A stretch of DNA of 14,376 bases from JBFGJY01 sp041576975 (lineage in GTDB: Bacteria > Pseudomonadota > Gammaproteobacteria > UBA4575): positions 1 through 14,376 of the forward strand of contig JBFGJY010000064.1 of NCBI GenBank assembly GCA_041576975.1, read 5' to 3'. Below are positions 8,126-14,376 of the stretch, piece after piece (the first letter of the stretch is position 1; the number at the start of each line of letters is the position of its first letter). Both the position numbers and the translations under genes were made by a program. The notes under the pieces were generated by a model. That model was not told the origin of the DNA, made no database searches, and was given only the letters and a program-made list of their open reading frames with translations.

Positions 8126-9055
8126 ATGAGCGACAAAGAACAATTGTTTAGTGTGATCCCTAGTAATTTTAGGGGATCTCGATTGGACAGTGCGTTAGCT
8201 CAGTTGTTTCCTGATTTCTCGCGGGCAAGACTGCAGAAATGGATTAGAAGTGGGGATATATCCGTGGACGGAAAGATTTTGCGCCCCAAAGACATTGTAT
8301 CAGGTGGTGAAAAAGTAAAATTGCAAGTTGAATTAATCGATGAAGTACATTTGGAACCGCAAGAAATTGAACTAGATATCGTCTATGAGGATGATTCGAT
8401 TCTAGTCATTAACAAATCTGCTGGATTAGTCGTGCATCCTGGGGCAGGGAATCCTTCAGGCACCTTGGCCAATTCCCTACTTTATTACGAACCCAGTCTG
8501 CAGGCTATACCAAGAGCAGGAATAGTGCATCGTCTTGATAAAGATACCAGTGGGTTAATGGTAATTGCTAAAAATCTACAAAGTCATAACAATTTGGTAG
8601 AACAATTACAGCAAAGAACTGTCAGCAGAAAATACATTGCTTTAGTGCAAGGTGAAATTGTTGCAGGTGGTACTGTTGATGCTGCGATTGGTAGACATCC
8701 AGTCGATCGCAAACGAATGGCAGTGACCTCTTCTGGTAAACCTGCAACTACTCATTATCGTATACGTCAACGTTTTAGTGGCTGCACATTACTTGATATT
8801 CAACTTGAAACAGGTAGAACCCATCAAATACGCGTGCATATGGCGCATTTAAAATTTCCGCTTGTTGGGGATCCTATATATGGTCGAAAAATTAAAACAA
8901 TCAAAAATTCAAATGCTGCTAAATTGTCAGGATTTCCTCGCCAGGCTTTACATGCTGCAAACTTAGCGTTAAATCATCCAGATGATGAGCGAAGGTGTGA
9001 ATGGTCTGTACCATTACCTGATGACTTTCAACAGTTACTCAGCTCTATTGAGTAG
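8126..9055 (+). CDS. rluD: 23S rRNA pseudouridine(1911/1915/1917) synthase
   Basis: Modifies helix 69 of 23S rRNA, needed for normal 50S maturation. 309 residues. An S4 RNA-binding domain covers about 17-65, followed by the RluA-type catalytic domain with HRLDKDTSG (135-143); D138 is the catalytic aspartate. Further RluA-family blocks are VVHPGAGN (102-109), the substrate-site segment LETGRTHQIRVH and the downstream GDPIYG. The S4 domain and the neighbours bamD, pgeF and clpB point to RluD rather than RluA or RluC. No Shine-Dalgarno sequence is visible. pgeF begins 17 bases after the stop. Confidence 0.94.
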   Translation: MSDKEQLFSVIPSNFRGSRLDSALAQLFPDFSRARLQKWIRSGDISVDGKILRPKDIVSGGEKVKLQVELIDEVHLEPQEIELDIVYEDDSILVINKSAGLVVHPGAGNPSGTLANSLLYYEPSLQAIPRAGIVHRLDKDTSGLMVIAKNLQSHNNLVEQLQQRTVSRKYIALVQGEIVAGGTVDAAIGRHPVDRKRMAVTSSGKPATTHYRIRQRFSGCTLLDIQLETGRTHQIRVHMAHLKFPLVGDPIYGRKIKTIKNSNAAKLSGFPRQALHAANLALNHPDDERRCEWSVPLPDDFQQLLSSIE

Positions 9056-9072
9056 TTAAATGTGTTAAGTTT

Positions 9073-9816
9073 ATGCGTCATTTTGATTGGATAACACCGG
9101 ATTGGCCTGCACCAGAAAATATAAGCTGTGTCTCTACCTCACGTAATGGTGGTGTCAGTCAAGGTAAATATTTGAGCCTTAACCTAGGTGCGGATGTTGG
9201 TGATGATGCACAGTTTGTTAAAACAAACCGCAAGCTTTTAATAGACGAGTTACAACTACCAAAGAATCCAGTTTGGCTAGAGCAACAACACGGTAAGCAA
9301 ATTATCAAATTAACAGCTTCAAATAGAATCAATATTCAAGCAGATGCAGCATATACCACAGAACACGGGATAGTATGTGCAGTGCTGACTGCAGATTGTT
9401 TGCCTGTATTGTTTTGTGATCATCAAGCGGGTTGTGTCGCGGTAGCCCATGCTGGTTGGCGTGGATTACTCAATGGTGTACTAGAAAACACTTTGGAAAC
9501 ATTACCCATAGTAGAAAAACAGCTTATTTGTTGGTTGGGTCCAGCGATTGGGCCGAGTAAATTTGAAGTAGGTAAAGAGATGCGACAGAAATTTGTATCT
9601 AAAGATCAGAGGCATGAGAAAGCGTTTCAATCGGCGCACACAGGAAAATACCTAGCCGATATCTATCAACTGGCAAAAAATATATTGACCACCCATGGAG
9701 TGGAAGCCATATTTGGAGGAGGGTACTGCACTTATACTGAAGAAGAGCGTTTTTTCTCTTACAGGCGAGATGGAACAACTGGACGTATGGCAACAATGAT
9801 CTGGAAAAAATCCTAA
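9073..9816 (+). CDS. pgeF: Peptidoglycan editing factor PgeF (multicopper oxidase-fold YfiH)
   Basis: Laccase-domain (DUF152/YfiH) protein, reported in E. coli to remove UDP-MurNAc carrying L-Ser in place of L-Ala so that cell-wall precursors keep the right first residue. 247 residues, normal length. The metal-binding/active-site residues are present: H73 (QQHGKQ), C109 (LTADCLPV) and H126 (AHAGWRGL), with the C-terminal GGGYCTYTEEERFFSYRRDG block typical of the family. Related proteins have purine nucleoside or adenosine deaminase activity, so the exact reaction is less sure than the family. It probably shares a transcript with rluD. No Shine-Dalgarno sequence is visible. Confidence 0.9.
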   Translation: MRHFDWITPDWPAPENISCVSTSRNGGVSQGKYLSLNLGADVGDDAQFVKTNRKLLIDELQLPKNPVWLEQQHGKQIIKLTASNRINIQADAAYTTEHGIVCAVLTADCLPVLFCDHQAGCVAVAHAGWRGLLNGVLENTLETLPIVEKQLICWLGPAIGPSKFEVGKEMRQKFVSKDQRHEKAFQSAHTGKYLADIYQLAKNILTTHGVEAIFGGGYCTYTEEERFFSYRRDGTTGRMATMIWKKS

Positions 9817-9835
9817 TTCAAATATCATCACTGTG

Positions 9836-9864
9836 CTTGAATTAAGCCTGATCTGCCCCCATTT
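9836..9864 (+). promoter_or_regulatory. Sigma-32 heat-shock promoter of clpB
   Basis: CTTGAA (9836-9841) and CCCCATTT (9857-9864) match the RpoH consensus (CTTGAA and CCCCATNT) with a 15-base spacer, within the known range. The predicted start is near 9871, giving a leader of about 35 bases that contains the clpB GGAG site. The placement, just upstream of the gene known to be a sigma-32 target in E. coli, is right. Confidence 0.85.
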
Positions 9865-9904
9865 CTTAGTATTAAGTAAGTAAATTGTATTCTGGAGTCC
9901 GCAT

Positions 9905-12496
9905 ATGCGAATGGATAAATTAACCACAAAATTTCAGCTTGCCCTGCAAGAGGCGCAGTCTTTAGCAGTTGGCCGCGATCACCAATTTATCGAGCCGATT
10001 CACCTTATGTCTGCAATGCTTGCACAAGAGAACAGTGCGGTATATGCATTGCTGCAACGTGCGGGCGCCGATACGAATTTAATTAAGCAGCGTTGTAATC
10101 AAGCCATACAAAGTCTGCCTACTGTATCGGGGACTGCGGGTGAAGTTCATATTTCTAACTCACTAGGTAATTTATTAAATATCACGGATAAATTTGCTCA
10201 ACAACAAGGCGATGAATTTATTGCATCTGAATTATTTGCATTAGCTGCGCTAGAAGATAAAGGTGAGTTAGGAAAAATTTTAAAGGAGGCTGGTGCAAAC
10301 AAGGCTGCGCTGACTTCTGCATTAAATGCAATGCGTGCAGGTGAAAACGTAAGTGATCCTAATGCTGAAGACACGCGCCAAGCATTGAGCAAATACACCA
10401 TCGACTTAACCGAACGAGCTCTGCAAGGAAAACTGGATCCAGTTATTGGTCGAGATGATGAAATACGTCGGGCCATACAAGTGTTACAAAGGCGTACCAA
10501 AAATAATCCCGTATTAATTGGGGAGCCAGGTGTGGGTAAAACCGCTATTGTTGAAGGACTTGCGCAACGAATTGTGAATGGTGAAGTACCTGAAGGAATT
10601 AAAAACAAAAAACTTTTATCTCTTGATTTAAGCGCACTGATTGCGGGTGCAAAGTTTCGTGGTGAATTTGAAGAACGCCTCAAAGCAGTTTTAAAGGAAC
10701 TCTCTAGACAAGAAGGTCAGATAATTTTATTCATTGACGAGCTCCACACTATGGTAGGTGCAGGTAAAGCAGAAGGTGCGATGGATGCTGGTAATATGCT
10801 AAAGCCAGCCCTTGCTCGTGGCGAATTACATTGTGTGGGTGCGACGACACTAGATGAGTATCGACAATATATTGAAAAAGATGCCGCACTTGAACGTCGC
10901 TTTCAAAAAATCATCGTTGATGAACCCAGTGTTGAAGACACAATTGCCATCTTGCGTGGACTTAAGGAACGTTATGAAGTGCATCATGGAGTAGATATTA
11001 CTGATCCTGCGATCGTCAGTGCGGCAACTCTTTCGCATCGGTATATTTCGGATCGTCAATTACCAGACAAGGCAATTGATCTCATTGATGAGGCCGCATC
11101 ACGAATTCGTATGGAAATTGATTCCAAACCCGAATCCATGGATAAGCTTGATCGTAAATTAATTCAACTCAAAATTGAAAGAGAGGCCTTGAAGAAAGAA
11201 TCCGACGAGGCATCGAAGAAACACCGAACCGAATTAGAGACGGAGATACAAAAGCTAGAAAAGGAATATGCAGATCTCGAAGAAATTTGGCGGTCAGAAA
11301 AGGCAACATTACAAGGCTCTAAAGAGCTCAAAGAGGCACTTGAGCAAGCGCGTATCGAACTTGATGCCGCTCACCGTGCAGGTGACTTAACAAAAATGTC
11401 AGAACTGCAATATGGGCGTATACCAGAATTAGAAAAGCAATTACAGCAGGCTAGCGATGTCAACAAAAAAGGGCACCAATTGCTGCGCAATAAAGTCACC
11501 GATGTGGAAGTAGCAGAGATCGTGTCGCATTGGACAGGTATTCCAGTAACAAAAATGTTAGCTGGTGAACGTGAAAAGCTCTTACAAATGGAGGAGGCAT
11601 TGCGCAAACGAGTTGTCGGTCAAAATGAAGCTGTACAAGTAGTGTCTGATGCTATACGAAGGGCAAGAGCTGGAATTTCTGATCCGAGAAGACCAAATGG
11701 CTCTTTTTTATTTCTTGGACCCACCGGAGTTGGCAAAACCGAGCTCACAAAAGCATTAACTGAGTTTTTGTTTGATAGCGATGATGCATTAATTCGTGTG
11801 GACATGTCAGAGTTTATGGAAAAACACTCTGTTGCTCGCTTAATTGGGGCACCACCGGGATATGTGGGCTATGAAGAAGGAGGTTATTTAACTGAAGCGG
11901 TACGCCGTAGACCTTACAGTGTGGTATTAATGGATGAAATTGAGAAAGCGCATTCTGATGTATTTAATATTTTACTCCAAGTACTTGATGATGGCCGTTT
12001 AACTGATGGCCATGGCCGAACTGTAGATTTTAAAAATACGGTAGTCATCATGACATCAAACCTCGGTAGTGATGTCATCCAAGAACTTGCGGGTACTGAA
12101 AATTATGAAAAAATGAAATCTGCAGTGATGGAAATTGTAAGCGCGCGGTTTAGGCCTGAATTTATTAACCGTATTGATGATGTAATTGTGTTTCATCCGT
12201 TGGCAAAAGAACACATTCGTGCCATTACTGAAATTCAATTGAATCTGTTGCAAAACAGACTTTTGGATAGAGATATCAAGCTTGAATATTCAGAAGCTGC
12301 AATGACTAGGCTTTCTGAAGCAGGATTTGACCCAGTATATGGTGCGCGTCCATTAAAGCGGGTGATACAAGATATGGTTGAAAATCCACTTGCTCAATCA
12401 CTGTTAGCAGGGAAGATTCATCCTGGTCAAGTGATTCAGGTAGATTTGCAAGGAGACAAACTAAGTTTTGTTAGTATTGATTCTATTGCTGCCTAA
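9905..12496 (+). CDS. clpB: ATP-dependent protein disaggregase ClpB
   Basis: Hexameric Hsp100 that threads aggregated proteins through its pore together with DnaK. 863 residues. The Clp N-domain is about 1-145. AAA-1 has Walker A GEPGVGKT (206-213, K212) and Walker B LFIDEL with E279. A long charged coiled-coil M-domain runs about 405-530, the mark of ClpB over ClpA. AAA-2 has GPTGVGKT (605-612), pore loop GYVGYEEGG (652-660, Y653) and VVLMDEI (673-679, E678). Pore loop 1 reads GAKFRGEFE, with F251 where E. coli has tyrosine, a conservative change. The start at 9905 is chosen because GGAG (9894-9897) is 7 bases upstream and MRMDKLTTKFQLAL matches the E. coli N-terminus. An internal start for a short ClpB-95-like form was not assessed. 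Transcribed from its own sigma-32 promoter. Confidence 0.97.
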   Translation: MRMDKLTTKFQLALQEAQSLAVGRDHQFIEPIHLMSAMLAQENSAVYALLQRAGADTNLIKQRCNQAIQSLPTVSGTAGEVHISNSLGNLLNITDKFAQQQGDEFIASELFALAALEDKGELGKILKEAGANKAALTSALNAMRAGENVSDPNAEDTRQALSKYTIDLTERALQGKLDPVIGRDDEIRRAIQVLQRRTKNNPVLIGEPGVGKTAIVEGLAQRIVNGEVPEGIKNKKLLSLDLSALIAGAKFRGEFEERLKAVLKELSRQEGQIILFIDELHTMVGAGKAEGAMDAGNMLKPALARGELHCVGATTLDEYRQYIEKDAALERRFQKIIVDEPSVEDTIAILRGLKERYEVHHGVDITDPAIVSAATLSHRYISDRQLPDKAIDLIDEAASRIRMEIDSKPESMDKLDRKLIQLKIEREALKKESDEASKKHRTELETEIQKLEKEYADLEEIWRSEKATLQGSKELKEALEQARIELDAAHRAGDLTKMSELQYGRIPELEKQLQQASDVNKKGHQLLRNKVTDVEVAEIVSHWTGIPVTKMLAGEREKLLQMEEALRKRVVGQNEAVQVVSDAIRRARAGISDPRRPNGSFLFLGPTGVGKTELTKALTEFLFDSDDALIRVDMSEFMEKHSVARLIGAPPGYVGYEEGGYLTEAVRRRPYSVVLMDEIEKAHSDVFNILLQVLDDGRLTDGHGRTVDFKNTVVIMTSNLGSDVIQELAGTENYEKMKSAVMEIVSARFRPEFINRIDDVIVFHPLAKEHIRAITEIQLNLLQNRLLDRDIKLEYSEAAMTRLSEAGFDPVYGARPLKRVIQDMVENPLAQSLLAGKIHPGQVIQVDLQGDKLSFVSIDSIAA

Positions 12497-12513
12497 ATGA
12501 TCGAATAACCATA

Positions 12514-12542
12514 ATGGGGCGACTTGTAGTCACCCCATTTAT
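12514..12542 (+). terminator. Hairpin terminator after clpB
   Basis: ATGGGG C GACT (12514-12524), loop TGT, AGTC A CCCCAT (12528-12538) pairs with a single C/A mismatch and ends in TTTATTG. It lies 18 bases after the clpB stop. The T tract is short, so termination may be partial. On the minus strand no T tract follows, so it would not serve the convergent gene. Confidence 0.72.
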
Positions 12543-12567
12543 TGCTTATTAATTGAAACACAATGTA

Positions 12568-13029
12568 TTAGTGTCTACGATTAAATCGCTGCCCTTTGTG
12601 ATCTAGACGACGATCGACACGATTGCCCTTACGATCCAAACGATGGTCAATACGATCACCTTTACGATCCAATCTATAATCAACATGGTCACCTTTGCGG
12701 TCTAATCGATTATTAGCAATATCGCCTTTTTTTTCCAAGCGGTCGGCGAGACCATCTTTACCCGCTTCGCGAGCACGATCTGCTTTGTTATCAAACCGAT
12801 TTTCGATACGGTCACCTTTACGATCCAATCTATAATCAACATGGTCGCCTTTACGATCTAGTCTATAGTCGACACGGTCACCCTTTCGGTCTAGACGATG
12901 ATCAATACGGTCGCCTTTGCGATCTAAATAATCTTCGACTTTGTCACCTTTATCAGCACTTGCGATAGTAGCGCTGCATGCTAGTACGATAGTGACAAGA
13001 AACAACATTGGTTTGTTTATATTCCTCAT
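12568..13029 (-). CDS. Secreted protein of charged 11-residue repeats, function unknown
   Basis: I do not recognise a characterised family. 153 residues from the chosen start. Residues 1-25 form a Sec signal peptide (basic start, hydrophobic core, ASA cleavage site before DKGD); an internal cysteine is not in a lipobox. The mature part is about ten copies of an 11-residue unit, best form RLDRKGDRIDH, with R, K and D fixed and I/V and H/Y varying. Two or three central units are degenerate and carry 8 extra residues around REAGKDGLAD. Hydrophobic positions recur at 7,4,7,4 spacing, a hendecad pattern compatible with an amphipathic helix and reminiscent of the 11-mer of group 3 LEA proteins. A stress-protectant or envelope/polyanion-binding role is inference only. 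It has its own GGAG site and converges on clpB. No catalytic motif is visible. Confidence 0.82.
   Translation of the reverse strand: MRNINKPMLFLVTIVLACSATIASADKGDKVEDYLDRKGDRIDHRLDRKGDRVDYRLDRKGDHVDYRLDRKGDRIENRFDNKADRAREAGKDGLADRLEKKGDIANNRLDRKGDHVDYRLDRKGDRIDHRLDRKGNRVDRRLDHKGQRFNRRH
12571..12930 (-). repeat. 33-bp coding tandem repeats
   Basis: About ten tandem 33-bp units encode the 11-residue repeat. The units differ mainly at synonymous and I/V, H/Y positions, so protein-level selection is likely. The longest identical copy I found is 35 bases, at 12656-12690 and 12812-12846. Their offset of 156 bases is four units plus 24 bases, which equals the 8-residue insertion in the middle of the protein. 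Confidence 0.85.
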
Positions 13030-13040
13030 TTTCATACTCC
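13027..13040 (-). promoter_or_regulatory. Ribosome binding site deciding the repeat-protein start
   Basis: GGAG (13040-13037) is only one base from the first in-frame ATG (13035-13033) but seven bases from the second (13029-13027). The second is therefore the better start and shortens the protein by two residues without harming the signal peptide. Confidence 0.7.
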
Positions 13041-13153
13041 AATTTCGTTATTCACTCTGTAATAAACGTATGGAGTTAAGTTTGGTTGACAGCCACAATT
13101 GCGTAACATAAGTGACTGAATTGAAGAAAGTTAATTATCGGCTAGCGCCCAGC

Positions 13154-13998
13154 TTATTTGCGTTCTACCTTAGATGATTTTAACAGTAAGTAATCTAAAG
13201 CGCTGGAGTGCAGAATTCTTTTTAAAGCTGCAAATAGATAAGTAGGAAAGGTCACAAAATATCTTGGCTTGGGTTTTGTGCTTTCAAGTGCATGAATAAT
13301 TTTTTTAATACTGCTTCTGACCCTTGAGTAAATGGAACAACTGGCCCATCTACACTTAATTTTTTTTCTGCAGCTTGATATTAAGCTTGGAAGCGACTGT
13401 TTTTTCTTTCGGTGTTTTTTTTAAGCATTTGTAAGCTGTTTTGACGAAAGCGACTTGTGATAGGTCCCGGCTCAATTATTGATACATATATGTTTGTATC
13501 AGATAATTCTAAACGCAAGGTATCGGTAATGCCTTCTAACGCAAATTTTGATGCAATGTATGCGCCGCGCGATGGCATTGTTACTAATCCTAATACCGAG
13601 CTAATTTGCACAATTCTTCCATATCCCTGTTCATGCATAACTGGGATTACTGTATTTGTGAGTTCGATCAAGCCAAATAAATTAGTCTCAAATTGCTCTT
13701 GTAAAGCCTAACATGAAAGATCTTCTACTGCACCAGGTTGTCCATAGCCTGCATTATTAATTAATGCAAATAAATTACCACCGGTTTCATGTAATACCAT
13801 TTCAACTGCTCGTTGAATATGATTTGAGTTGCTTACATCTAGTTGTAAGCAACGTAGCCCTTGTTGTGTAAGTAACTCGACATCGTTTTGTTTTCTCGCG
13901 GATGCAAATACTTGGTAGCCGCGTTTTTGTAAAGCATGTGCGGTATGTAATCCAATACCTGAAGAATAGCCAGTTATTAAAATAGGCTTTGTCTGCAT
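13154..13998 (-). pseudogene. Broken short-chain dehydrogenase/reductase (SDR)
   Basis: Classical SDR of about 280 residues if repaired. The N-terminal part (from ATG 13998) has the cofactor glycine motif TGYSSGIG (9-16), an LDVS segment and NNAGYG (81-86). After an amber stop (TAG 13710-13708, following TGT where many relatives have Arg-Gln) the same frame continues with QEQFETNLFG, IVQISS and the catalytic YIASK. A second in-frame stop (TAA 13383-13381) follows FQA. Beyond it, similarity continues (QAAEKKLSVDGPVVPF), then shifts frame at a seven-A run (13298-13304), and the family C-terminus KPKPRYFVTFPTYLFAALKR is read in the next frame to a TAA at 13156-13154. Three separate lesions make an active full-length enzyme unlikely. 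The substrate cannot be told. No Shine-Dalgarno sequence precedes the start. Confidence 0.88.
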
Positions 13999-14097
13999 AA
14001 GATCTGAATCATTTTTAAAAATAATAATTTAACTTAGCACAACGCGTGCAACATATAAGAAGCGCAGTTTTGTGCAAAAGATATATTTTTAAACAAT

Positions 14098-14133
14098 AAA
14101 AAAAAGCCGGACTTCTGTTAAAAGCCCGGCTTT
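14098..14133 (-). terminator. Strong terminator of the substrate-binding protein gene
   Basis: On the minus strand AAAGCCGG (14133-14126) pairs with CCGGCTTT (14110-14103); the inner bases continue the stem with wobble pairs to a three-base AAC loop, about 14 bp in all. A run of eight T (14105-14098) overlaps the end of the stem and continues past it. This is a textbook rho-independent terminator 36 bases downstream of the stop at 14170. Confidence 0.9.
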
Positions 14134-14169
14134 GTGTGATGCTTAATTAGATCTTAAAGCAATTAAATC

Positions 14170-14376
14170 TTAAAGATCAAAATCATCGTCATTGTTGGTT
14201 GCGGTGCACGGGCGCGCTGCGATTTGGTTATCTTTCGCATATTGCTCAGCCCCCGCATCGATGATGGCTTGCGACAACGGCACGTCGCCTTCAATCCAAT
14301 CCGATACGATGTTCCACTGACGCTTACCGGCATCCCATTGCTGGAACTTGGCCAGGTGACCGCCCACGTGGTCCAG
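14170..14376 (-). CDS. Periplasmic ABC-transporter substrate-binding protein, C-terminal fragment
   Basis: 68 C-terminal residues; the gene continues beyond the right edge (the frame stays open through LDHVGGHLAK at 14376). The segment GGHLAKFQQWDAGKRQW followed by a short helix and an acidic tail (NNDDDFDL) resembles the end of branched-chain amino acid/amide-type (LivK family) binding proteins. I recognise the family by its tail only, so the ligand is open. The fragment is more GC-rich than the neighbouring genes and ends in a strong terminator, which suggests high expression, though that is inference. A GTG at 14367 is not the start, because the frame extends upstream of it. Confidence 0.58.
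   Translation of the reverse strand: MDHVGGHLAKFQQWDAGKRQWNIVSDWIEGDVPLSQAIIDAGAEQYAKDNQIAARPCTATNNDDDFDL

Noticed and set aside
10198..10683. 161-codon antisense ORF inside clpB
   Set aside because: It is the shadow of the strongly conserved AAA-1 coding sequence and has low-complexity Ser/Arg-rich composition.
12571..12930. Regular 33-bp repeats resembling a CRISPR array
   Set aside because: The repeats are contiguous with no unique spacers, lie in a coding frame with a signal peptide, and no cas genes are present.
12571..12930. Repeated KGD tripeptides as integrin-type ligands
   Set aside because: KGD falls out of the charged 11-mer; nothing else suggests a host-adhesion protein.
13708..13710. 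Amber codon in the SDR gene as a recoded amino acid (selenocysteine, pyrrolysine or reassigned Gln)
   Set aside because: A second stop of a different type and a frameshift follow, and intact genes in the window use TAA, TAG and TGA as normal stops.
14037..14077. GCAC/GTGC dyad and repeated GTGCAA between the SDR pseudogene and the terminator, as an operator
   Set aside because: The arms are only four bases, no good promoter overlaps them, and the gene downstream is broken.

Overview
The window reads as AT-rich chromosome of a gammaproteobacterium. The run bamD | rluD - pgeF - clpB (yfiO-rluD-yfiH-clpB in E. coli) is a classic gammaproteobacterial block, and the left side holds the sigma-54 type IV pilus regulators PilS and PilR next to a type IV pilin start. 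I cannot place it below class. No phage, integrase, IS element, CRISPR array, tRNA or rRNA is visible.

Layout. (1) Bases 1-3326, minus strand: the first codons of a pilin gene (pilA) at the left edge, a 301-base regulatory gap with a candidate sigma-54 promoter, then the translationally overlapping pair pilS-pilR. PilS is a membrane histidine kinase and PilR its NtrC-type response regulator; their known target is pilA, which here lies immediately downstream. (2) Bases 3458-7175, plus strand: sucC-sucD (succinyl-CoA synthetase, TCA cycle) followed by nadE (glutamine-dependent NAD+ synthetase), tightly spaced and probably one transcript. (3) Bases 7197-12496: bamD (outer-membrane assembly lipoprotein) on the minus strand, divergent from rluD (23S rRNA pseudouridine synthase), pgeF (peptidoglycan editing) and clpB (disaggregase). 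clpB has its own strong GGAG ribosome site and a very good sigma-32 heat-shock promoter, and ends in a hairpin. (4) Bases 12568-14376, minus strand: a small secreted protein built almost wholly from a charged 11-residue repeat, convergent with clpB; a decayed short-chain dehydrogenase gene with two in-frame stops and a frameshift; a strong terminator; and the C-terminal end of a periplasmic substrate-binding protein running off the right edge.

Most of the window is conserved housekeeping DNA. The least explained item is the 11-residue-repeat exported protein at 12568-13029. Other points worth a second look are the reconstructable SDR pseudogene, the pilA control region, and a split in translation signals: pilA, clpB and the repeat protein have clear Shine-Dalgarno sequences, while most housekeeping genes here have none and sucC may be leaderless.
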